In this document: positions 1-4,866 of the stretch, piece after piece
How positions within the stretch are numbered: the stretch's first letter is position 1
Layout of the letters: each line of letters starts with the position of its first letter
Source: Candidatus Hodarchaeota archaeon
Lineage (GTDB): Archaea > Asgardarchaeota > Heimdallarchaeia > Hodarchaeales > Hodarchaeaceae
NCBI GenBank assembly: GCA_016840305.1
Contig: JAEOSP010000640.1
Coordinates: forward strand, 1-7,115
Length of the DNA stretch: 7,115 nucleotides
Reading direction: 5' to 3'
Program-made: the position numbers and the translations under genes
Notes under the pieces: model-generated
The model's input: only the letters and a program-made list of their open reading frames with translations
Databases searched by the model: none
What the model was told of the DNA's origin: nothing

Positions 1-1
1 A

Positions 2-376
2 GATGCCGCTTTTCATGATCCACGTTTCCTTAAAGTAAAAAAATCAGAGATGAGTAATATTATAGTTGAAGTGACCATTCTTACAATACCTCAAAAAATC
101 GTTGTTGAAAAACCCCAAGACTACTTTAAAATTATAGAAATTGGGCGTCATGGACTAATTGCTGAAAGAGGCCCATATCAACGTGGATTATTATTACCAC
201 AGGTTCCAGTTGAGCAAAAATGGGATATTGGTCAATATTTGGCTTTTGTATGTCAAAAAGCAGGATTATCTCCAAATTCCTGGATGGATCTTAAAACTAC
301 AATTCTTAGCTTCGAAGGAATTATTTATTCTGAAGTTTCTCCTAATAGTCAAATTATTAGACGTACGATTAATTGA
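2..376 (+). CDS. AMMECR1-family protein, 3' part (5' end outside window)
   Basis: The reading frame is open from base 2, so the first ATG at 50 is internal and the gene begins outside the window. The visible 124 residues are the C-terminal part of an AMMECR1 domain. Landmarks are DAAFHDPRF near the edge, VEVTILT, DYFKIIEIGRHGLI, GLLLPQVPVE, WDIGQYL, CQKAGL and FEGIIYSE. The family's N-terminal part, including its RGC-type motif, is not in view. AMMECR1 proteins are widespread in archaea and eukaryotes, are probably cytosolic, and have no firmly established biochemical activity. In prokaryotes they are often found with Memo and radical-SAM genes, but none is visible here. The gene ends at TGA 374-376 and overlaps the convergent ThiI-like gene by 8 bp, so the two transcripts may be antisense to each other at their 3' ends. 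The family call is confident; the function is unknown. Confidence 0.9.
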   Translation, partial: DAAFHDPRFLKVKKSEMSNIIVEVTILTIPQKIVVEKPQDYFKIIEIGRHGLIAERGPYQRGLLLPQVPVEQKWDIGQYLAFVCQKAGLSPNSWMDLKTTILSFEGIIYSEVSPNSQIIRRTIN

Positions 377-1490
377 TTACTAATTTTACTTTTTTTTGTA
401 TTAAAACTTTCAATTCGTCTTCATTTATTTCAGTACTTAGGAAAATGTCAACATTTTTACGATAAGGGCAACAAGAATCCTTATCTAGTGATTTTCTATC
501 GAAGTGTTTCCCAAAGAAGCCTAACTGAATTGGACGAAGAACTGGAACATGAATACGATTTTCAAGAAACTTTAGAGCATCCAGGGACATTTCCTCGTCG
601 TTAAAATTAAAACAAGTTGGGCTAATAAACGACTTGACCCCTTCTTTCACTGTGAATTCTTGGGAAATTGATTCGCAGTACATTTGACAGTATTGACATA
701 ATAATGTGTCACTATACATGAATTTTTCAAAAAATTCATCCATCTCAATGAATGTGTGGATTGGAGAGATATTTTCTTCAACAAATTTGATAAAATGCTC
801 TTCAGATACTTTACCTGTTCTGAAAAATAGCGGTTTTATAAGAACACCTCTTTTTTTCATCAACCATGCAGCTAATACTGAATTGAGATTTGGACGAATA
901 AGAGCAAAAAGAGTCCCTTGGGATTGAGAAGGTATACCATCGATTCCAGGAATAATCGAGGTATGTATGAATGCCAAATGATCACGAATATCAATGAAGA
1001 TTTCGTATTCAGGTGAAGTCAAACTAACCTTAAGATCTTGGATTTCTGATTCAATTATTGCTTTTCCAAGTTTAGCTGCGATTTCCATTGATGTAAATGG
1101 ATGCTTACCTTCACGTCGAGCTCTAACTGCGAATGTGCTTTTAAAAGGAATAATTTTCTTTGCTTTAAAAACCCCAGTTGCCAAAATATCTTTTTCTACA
1201 CTTCCCACAACAGATGCAGGGCTGAGTGAAGAGATTCCACTAGTATTTCTAGCTAACAATCGTGCAATGGTATAGATATTCTCGGGATTTTCGGGAACTA
1301 AAATTATTCTACCCCTAAACTCAAAAAGAGAGAATGAAAAACCATATCTGGAAAGTAAGTTCTTAATATTCCTCTGCAAAATATGGGTCATTCTACGTCT
1401 TGTTCGGCGACTTTTAATACCCAATTCTCCGCCTAGTCGAATTAAAATTATATCATGACCAACAAGGTCGTTATAGGGCTTCTTAAACAT
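369..1490 (-). CDS. ThiI-like THUMP protein with degenerate PP-loop ATP site
   Basis: This 373-residue protein is about the full length of archaeal ThiI, the 4-thiouridine tRNA sulfurtransferase. Residues ~13-75 resemble the N-terminal ferredoxin-like domain (IRLGGELGIKSRRTRRRM). Residues ~80-180 form a THUMP tRNA-binding domain (FAVRARREGKHPFTS, SPEYEIFIDIRDHLAFIH). Residues ~190-345 match the PP-loop domain (SQGTLFAL, AAWLMKKRG, PVLRP). The family's SGGIDS ATP loop is replaced, without any gap, by R199-P-N-L-N-S204. The usual TGESLGQ stretch reads SPTCFNFND, and the segment between RP (319-320) and the CC pair is shorter than usual. Cysteines survive: C265-x2-C268, C272, C293 and C340-C341. 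In methanogen ThiI a CxxC is needed for thiolation and cluster binding. I infer a tRNA-binding, possibly metal- or cluster-binding protein that cannot adenylate U8 in the usual way. The ATG at 1490 places the first domain normally. It is the gene immediately after the C/D sRNA in the same direction. Confidence 0.85.
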   Translation of the reverse strand: MFKKPYNDLVGHDIILIRLGGELGIKSRRTRRRMTHILQRNIKNLLSRYGFSFSLFEFRGRIILVPENPENIYTIARLLARNTSGISSLSPASVVGSVEKDILATGVFKAKKIIPFKSTFAVRARREGKHPFTSMEIAAKLGKAIIESEIQDLKVSLTSPEYEIFIDIRDHLAFIHTSIIPGIDGIPSQSQGTLFALIRPNLNSVLAAWLMKKRGVLIKPLFFRTGKVSEEHFIKFVEENISPIHTFIEMDEFFEKFMYSDTLLCQYCQMYCESISQEFTVKEGVKSFISPTCFNFNDEEMSLDALKFLENRIHVPVLRPIQLGFFGKHFDRKSLDKDSCCPYRKNVDIFLSTEINEDELKVLIQKKVKLVIN

Positions 1491-1534
1491 CAGATTGAGT
1501 CCCCTAAAATAAAGAGAAATTTACGATCGGAATT

Positions 1535-1544
1535 TCTTTTATCG
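1535..1544 (-). promoter_or_regulatory. Possible TATA box for the ThiI-like gene
   Basis: On the - strand the sequence CGATAAAAGA lies about 50 nt before the ATG at 1490. A start site about 25 nt downstream would give a leader of roughly 24 nt. This is a weak match in AT-rich DNA. Read-through from the sRNA promoter is an alternative. Confidence 0.3.
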
Positions 1545-1561
1545 AGGTATCTGTTAAGTCA

Positions 1562-1633
1562 ATGAACGTTTCAGAGTAACTATAATATATCACAGCAAAG
1601 CTCAAACTTGTCAGGTTTCATCATTACGTCCAT
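1562..1633 (-). ncRNA. Candidate box C/D sRNA, double guide for 23S rRNA 2'-O-methylation
   Basis: On the - strand, in order: an 8-bp terminal stem (AUGGACGU at 1633-1626 pairs with ACGUUCAU at 1569-1562, one G-U) and one unpaired A; a perfect C box AUGAUGA (1624-1618); a 12-nt guide AACCUGACAAGU (1617-1606); D' box UUGA (1605-1602); an 8-nt spacer; a degenerate C' box GUGAUAU (1593-1587); a 12-nt guide AUUAUAGUUACU (1586-1575); D box CUGA (1574-1571); and one unpaired A before the stem closes. The 54-nt core with two 12-nt guides is the classic archaeal geometry for L7Ae/Nop5/fibrillarin particles. The D guide is complementary to AGUAACUAUAAU, close to the helix 69 loop of large-subunit rRNA. 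The D' guide is complementary to ACUUGUCAGGUU, close to the helix 71 region about 30 nt downstream. No CDS occupies this gap. The D' and C' boxes are imperfect, as internal boxes often are. Confidence 0.85.
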
Positions 1634-1649
1634 AAGTTAACACGATCAA

Positions 1650-1661
1650 ATATTATTTTAA
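1650..1661 (-). promoter_or_regulatory. Possible TATA box for the C/D sRNA
   Basis: An AT-only stretch on the - strand (TAAAATAATATT) lies about 25 nt before the predicted 5' end of the sRNA terminal stem, the normal archaeal TATA-to-start spacing. It overlaps the stop codon (1658-1660) of the upstream 138-residue ORF, which suggests independent transcription of the sRNA. Position is the main support, because such AT runs are common here. Confidence 0.4.
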
Positions 1662-2074
1662 TCCTCAGAATCCTCATCGTCTTCTTTTAGTTTTTCAGAG
1701 GCACGTATTAAGTCAGCCATGTCAAATTGTTGTTCGAATTTCCTCCAAACTGATGTAAGCAGATTTTCACTTAATCCTTTAATTTTTTCTTCCACAACTT
1801 TTTTAGCTTCATCTCGCTCAATTGGTAATTCTGTAAATCCCCACATTGATGCTGGTGCTGCTTCAGGATTCTTTTCAATAATATAAACAGTTCCTTCTTG
1901 TTGCTGGAATGAGTAAAAACCAGGCTGGATAAGAGGACAGTCTGATAATTTGTGTTCTCCGGTGACTGTAAAAAGATGACTACACCGAACTTTTTCTGGT
2001 GATGTTGCTGCTGTTTTAAAGGCACAGTGGCCTTTATCGAGATATCTCCAAGCAGTAATTAACTCTGTTTTCAT
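1658..2074 (-). CDS. Hypothetical protein with Cys/His cluster and acidic C-terminus
   Basis: I do not recognise the family of this 138-residue protein. It has no signal peptide or membrane segment, so it is probably cytosolic. The N-terminal third contains H16-C17, C31-x-H33, H41 and C46, which could be a small metal site, but the spacing matches no zinc-finger pattern I can name. Residues ~53-82 look like beta strands (GFYSFQQQEGTVYIIEKNP). Residues ~86-130 are charged and probably helical, and the tail EDDEDSED is strongly acidic. The ATG at 2074 is preceded by GTGA with a 6-nt spacing, an acceptable archaeal ribosome-binding site, and a TATA-like TACATAAAT lies near 2118-2127. The ORF has ordinary codon use and sits between tRNA-Thr and the C/D sRNA in the same direction. 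A second frame inside it (1771-2025) is a shadow. It is very likely a real gene; its function is unknown. Confidence 0.75.
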   Translation of the reverse strand: MKTELITAWRYLDKGHCAFKTAATSPEKVRCSHLFTVTGEHKLSDCPLIQPGFYSFQQQEGTVYIIEKNPEAAPASMWGFTELPIERDEAKKVVEEKIKGLSENLLTSVWRKFEQQFDMADLIRASEKLKEDDEDSED

Positions 2075-2131
2075 TTTTTCTCACTCAAACATCTTAATAG
2101 ATAGTTTCAAAACATTCTAATTTATGTAAAT

Positions 2132-2204
2132 AGCCGCTGGTGGGACTTGAACCCACGGCCAACAGATTACAAGTCTGTCGCTCTACCAACTAAGCCACAG
2201 CGGC
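2132..2204 (-). tRNA. trnT: tRNA-Thr (anticodon TGT)
   Basis: The cloverleaf folds completely on the - strand. The acceptor stem is GCCGCTG/CAGCGGC, the D stem GCTT/GAGC around an 8-nt loop with GG, and the anticodon stem ACAGA/TCTGT around the loop CTTGTAA. A 5-nt variable loop follows, then T stem GTGGG/CCCAC around TTCAAGT. The anticodon TGT (2169-2171) reads threonine ACA and, with wobble, other ACN codons. The discriminator base is T (2132), as is usual for archaeal tRNA-Thr. CCA is not encoded and there is no intron. It lies between the PIN nuclease gene and the 138-residue ORF. Confidence 0.97.
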
Positions 2205-2216
2205 AGTATGCTTATC

Positions 2217-2245
2217 CAAAAGCTCCTTCTGGAGCGGCCCTTTTG
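2217..2245 (-). other. Hairpin in the tRNA-Thr leader
   Basis: CAAAA/TTTTG and GCTCC/GGAGC form a 10-bp stem interrupted by a 5-nt one-sided bulge and capped by a 4-nt loop. It ends 12 nt before the mature tRNA 5' end. If transcription starts from the TATA box at 2271-2280, the hairpin is part of the pre-tRNA leader removed by RNase P. A terminator role for the upstream PIN gene is possible, but there is no long T run after it. Confidence 0.45.
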
Positions 2246-2270
2246 TACCGATGGGTGTTGATAGATCTTA

Positions 2271-2284
2271 CTTATATTTCCACC
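2271..2284 (-). promoter_or_regulatory. BRE/TATA promoter for tRNA-Thr
   Basis: On the - strand GGTGGAAATATAAG combines a purine-rich BRE-like stretch with the TATA-like AAATATAAG. A start about 25 nt downstream would fall near 2250, giving a leader of about 46 nt. The box is flanked by a 7-bp inverted repeat, ATGGGTG (2251-2257) and CACCCAT (2281-2287). It lies 3' of the PIN gene, so the tRNA is probably transcribed separately. Confidence 0.5.
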
Positions 2285-2338
2285 CATTTAAGCCCCTCTT
2301 AAATTTGTTTCATAGTCTCTTCAATAATTGATTAATTT

Positions 2339-2806
2339 TCATTGAAGCATAAGATATCTTTGACTCCTGATAAACAAAGTCCTGATACCCTTTTTCCTTG
2401 CAATTTTCTTTAATTGTCTGTCATTCGTTGCTACAATTCCTTTATGTTTTTGAGCATAAAATAATAGTATGAAATCAACATTTTTGTGTGTATAATCAAC
2501 TGACCACGTTTGACAATTGTTTTTTGCGTAAGTTAATGCAATTTGAGCCTCCTTCTGTTCTTTTGGAGAACCTCCAGTGAGAAGCTTCTCTAGTTCTTGG
2601 ATGATCGGGCTAAGAACAACACTTACTCGTTGGCCTGGTAAAACCCTATCTAGTTCATACGTAAGGTTAAACCGTTTAAATTGACCTAAAGCCATTAAAA
2701 AATTGGTATCGAAAAAAATATGGGAAGAATCGTTCTGAATAGAGATTATGACCCCGTCCGCTGCTCTTTCCCCCCAGTAATTATACCCCAACCGATCAGT
2801 CTCCAT
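2339..2806 (-). CDS. PIN-domain nuclease, Fcf1/Utp24-like
   Basis: This 155-residue PIN domain has the four acidic positions expected of a metal-dependent ribonuclease: D33 in FFDTNFLM, E71 in IIQELEKLL, D111 in VDFILL and D129 in VATND. The C-terminal stretch GIRTLFIRSQRYL is typical of the archaeal group related to Fcf1/Utp24, the nucleases of small-subunit rRNA maturation. Position next to S6e and aIF2-gamma is the usual archaeal location for this group. I infer a role in rRNA processing; a toxin of the VapC type is less likely because no antitoxin partner is present. The start is odd. The ATG at 2806 lies 61 bp inside the 3' end of aIF2-gamma and gives about 30 residues before DTNF, where relatives have only a few. 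The frame offers only a TTG at residue 6 as an alternative before DTNFLM. No clear ribosome-binding site precedes 2806. Confidence 0.88.
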   Translation of the reverse strand: METDRLGYNYWGERAADGVIISIQNDSSHIFFDTNFLMALGQFKRFNLTYELDRVLPGQRVSVVLSPIIQELEKLLTGGSPKEQKEAQIALTYAKNNCQTWSVDYTHKNVDFILLFYAQKHKGIVATNDRQLKKIARKKGIRTLFIRSQRYLMLQ

Positions 2807-4206
2807 CGACGATCAATTTGACGACTTATTGCAATCCGTGTTCCGCTTTCAACGCAAACAGGTAACCGTAGATCTACACCAACGCTAGTTTTTGTGGCTC
2901 GGTAAACTTTCCCGACTGTTTTTGCGGTAACAACGCTTAACATTAAATTTTCATTCATCTCAATATCATTTACAGTATTTTGTGTTTCACTTCCAACAAC
3001 TCTCTCCATCAAATGTGGTTCAAATTCTAAAGAATCCCAGCTCGGTGGTAAGGAATCTGAATATCCCACAAGTGCACCAACGAATGCATCACTTTTTGTA
3101 AGAGCCGAATCAAGATTTGTACCAATTCCAATCAAACCACCTGGATACGCTGTTTCCAATTCACCAAAACCTGAACGTAAACCAACTATTTTTGTTTTCA
3201 GGGTTCGGTAGTACCTTCCTCGGCGAACACCAGGTTTAATTTCTATCTCGTCCCCAACAGATAATTTCCCCTGTATTAAGCTTCCTCCAAGTACTCCACC
3301 TTTTAATTTCGTAGGTGATTGACCAGGTTTGTTAACATCGAATGAACGAGCTACTAACATCTGAGGAGGAATTTTATCATCTCTCTTAGGCGTAGGAAGA
3401 TTTTTTTCAATACTTTCAATCAACAAATCAATATTTGAGTGATGTACTGCACTGATAGGTATTATTGGAGATTTTTTTGCAGAAGTGGTTGATATGAACT
3501 TCTTCATATCCTTGTAACTCTTGATTGCTTCTTTTTCTGTAACTAACTCTATTTTGTTTTGAGCTATGATGACATTTTCCATACCAATAATATCCATAGC
3601 TGCTAGGTGCTCTCTTGTCTGAGGCATAGGAACACGTTCATTAGCAGCAACTACTAGTATCGCTCCATCCATAATACTTGCACCAGATAACATGGTTGCC
3701 ATAAGTACTTCATGTCCAGGAGCATCTACAAACGCAACCCTTCTTAATAATACAGTTTCTTTACCACAAACTGGACACTTCTTTTTCGTACTGTACTTCA
3801 TAGGTGCATCGCAATCAGGACATTCTCGGAATTCTGTTTCTGCATAGCCCAATCGAATTGAAATCCCTCTTCGGATTTCTTCACTATGAGTATCGGGAAA
3901 CTTTCCAGTAAGTGCTTGAGTCAAAGTTGATTTTCCATGATCTACATGTCCAATCATTCCTAAAGATATCTCAGCTTGATTGTATACTGCAGTAATTCCT
4001 TTAGACTTCGCTGAAGTGGATCTCTTTTTTGTTGAAGTGGTTTTCTTCTTAGTTGTGGGAGCTTTCTTCTTAGTTGAAGTTGTTTCCTTCTTCTTCGATG
4101 TGGTTTCCTTCTTAGTTGTGGGAGCTTTCTTCTTAGTTGAAGTTGCTTCCTTCTTCGTCGAAGTGGTTTCCTTCTTAGTTGTAGGAGCTTTCTTTTTTGG
4201 TGGCAT
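2746..4206 (-). CDS. eif2g: Translation initiation factor aIF2 gamma subunit
   Basis: This is the GTPase core of the archaeal aIF2 heterotrimer, which carries Met-tRNAi to the small subunit in the cytosol. In the 486-residue product the motifs are complete: G1 GHVDHGKST (86-94), switch 1 with RRGISIRLGYA, a zinc knuckle with C129-x2-C132 and C144-x2-C147, G3 DAPGHE (161-166), G4 NKIE (217-220) and G5 ISA (251-253). Two beta-barrel domains follow, ending at RRWRLIGWGII near the normal family C-terminus. The unusual part is residues 1-69, a basic, disordered tail of K, T, S, P and A made of three 21-residue repeats. It makes the protein about 70 residues longer than typical archaeal homologs. 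The ATG at 4206 is preceded by GAGG with a 6-nt spacing, supporting translation of the tail. The gene lies 19 bp after S6e and overlaps the PIN gene, so it is probably in the same operon. Confidence 0.97.
   Translation of the reverse strand: MPPKKKAPTTKKETTSTKKEATSTKKKAPTTKKETTSKKKETTSTKKKAPTTKKKTTSTKKRSTSAKSKGITAVYNQAEISLGMIGHVDHGKSTLTQALTGKFPDTHSEEIRRGISIRLGYAETEFRECPDCDAPMKYSTKKKCPVCGKETVLLRRVAFVDAPGHEVLMATMLSGASIMDGAILVVAANERVPMPQTREHLAAMDIIGMENVIIAQNKIELVTEKEAIKSYKDMKKFISTTSAKKSPIIPISAVHHSNIDLLIESIEKNLPTPKRDDKIPPQMLVARSFDVNKPGQSPTKLKGGVLGGSLIQGKLSVGDEIEIKPGVRRGRYYRTLKTKIVGLRSGFGELETAYPGGLIGIGTNLDSALTKSDAFVGALVGYSDSLPPSWDSLEFEPHLMERVVGSETQNTVNDIEMNENLMLSVVTAKTVGKVYRATKTSVGVDLRLPVCVESGTRIAISRQIDRRWRLIGWGIITGGKEQRTGS
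4000..4188 (-). repeat. 3 x 63-bp coding tandem repeat (aIF2-gamma N-terminal tail)
   Basis: Three in-frame units lie head to tail at 4126-4188, 4063-4125 and 4000-4062, encoding residues 7-27, 28-48 and 49-69 of aIF2-gamma. Each 21-residue unit starts APTTKK and divides into three heptads of the type TTKKETT / STKKEAT / STKKKAP. The first two units differ at only 4 of 63 bases; the third, nearest the GTPase domain, is more diverged. The pattern points to recent expansion by slippage or unequal recombination. Confidence 0.95.
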
Positions 4207-4212
4207 ATTAAT

Positions 4213-4216
4213 CCTC
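4213..4216 (-). promoter_or_regulatory. Shine-Dalgarno GAGG before aIF2-gamma
   Basis: GAGG on the - strand lies 6 nt before the ATG at 4206, in the 19-bp gap after the S6e stop codon. It supports starting aIF2-gamma before the repeat tail. Confidence 0.55.
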
Positions 4217-4225
4217 GAATCGAGT

Positions 4226-4600
4226 TTACAGTAGTCCTTCTATTGGATTACTTCCACGTTCAGTGATTTTTAGATTGATCTGGTAAATGTCCTCACTAAT
4301 CAGTGCACCCCTCACTCTTTTCCTTCTCCTTCGACCTTTTCTTTGGGGTTTGTAGCCAACGCCTCTATGACCTATGAGTATCCGTTTTGGCATAGCACCT
4401 TCTAATCCCGGTGCCATCGGGAAGCCTGAATGATCGGAACCACCAGTAATCGTGAATTTATATCCTTCGAAACCGATGGTAGCGCCTTCTACTTCATCAC
4501 CAACAGACATCCCTATCAGTTGACGTGTCATGGCGTCCGCATCTATTTCCTTCTTATAACTCTGTTTACCATCAGCTAAATTTAGTTGAAATCGAACCAT
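4226..4600 (-). CDS. rps6e: 30S ribosomal protein S6e
   Basis: This 124-residue protein is the archaeal/eukaryotic small-subunit protein eS6, at the usual archaeal length without the eukaryotic C-terminal extension. Family landmarks follow in order: MVRFQLNLADGK, RQLIGMSVGDEVEG, FEGYKFTITGGSDHSGFPMAPG, KRILIGHRGVGY, the basic run KGRRRRKRVRGALIS (~88-102) and DIYQINLKI. ATG 4600 is the natural start, since the protein begins at the conserved first strand; the leader is purine-rich (GAGATGAG) without a strong Shine-Dalgarno sequence. It lies between aIF5B (266 bp upstream) and aIF2-gamma (19 bp downstream), a neighbour order that recurs in archaea. Cotranscription with aIF2-gamma is very likely. 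I see no convincing TATA box in the 266-bp gap upstream, so either read-through from aIF5B or a weak promoter could drive it. Confidence 0.97.
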   Translation of the reverse strand: MVRFQLNLADGKQSYKKEIDADAMTRQLIGMSVGDEVEGATIGFEGYKFTITGGSDHSGFPMAPGLEGAMPKRILIGHRGVGYKPQRKGRRRRKRVRGALISEDIYQINLKITERGSNPIEGLL

Positions 4601-4802
4601 ATTCTCATCTCTTTCCTCATTACGATAACTACGAATACGAAATTCTCATGTAATCAATAGTTTCTTCGTTAATAGGATAATGGTGTCACTAGATGTTCTT
4701 ATGCTGCAGATTCTTATTTCTTGCGAAAATTTTCTGCTTACAGAATTTAAGTTTTTACTATTAGCCTCACTGTGAGAGAAAAGATTTCTAGGAAGCTGGT
4801 GG

Positions 4803-4809
4803 AAAAAAA
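4803..4809 (-). terminator. T7 tract, possible aIF5B terminator
   Basis: A run of seven T on the - strand lies about 58 nt after the aIF5B stop codon, in the 266-bp gap before S6e. Archaeal termination often occurs at T runs. There is no strong hairpin, although an 11-bp palindrome (CTCACTGTGAG, 4766-4776) lies further downstream. Otherwise I see nothing definite in 4601-4866. Confidence 0.3.
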
Positions 4810-4866
4810 GGGGAATCACGAATTCTTGGAATCGGGCTAGAGATACGGAAATATTGAATAAAATGT

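Noticed and set aside
706..1275. Two + strand frames (706-927 and 994-1275) inside the ThiI-like gene
   Set aside because: Both are shadows of the conserved - strand coding sequence.
1553..1562. 10-mer TTGACTTAAC (- strand here) repeated at 6823-6832 (+ strand)
   Set aside because: A single shared 10-mer between AT-rich intergenic regions is plausible by chance and the flanks do not match.
2339..2806. PIN protein as a VapC-type toxin
   Set aside because: There is no antitoxin partner, and both the C-terminal motifs and the translation-cluster location fit the Fcf1/Utp24-like group.
3566..3622. Second C/D-like pair on the + strand: ATGATGA (3566-3572) and CTGA (3619-3622)
   Set aside because: It is inside aIF2-gamma coding sequence, the flanks do not pair as a terminal stem, and no D'/C' boxes are visible.
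3980..4234. Open + strand frame rich in Phe and Val opposite the aIF2-gamma tail
   Set aside because: It is the antisense of the lysine-rich repeat; the hydrophobic pattern follows from the repeat and the frame has no separate support.
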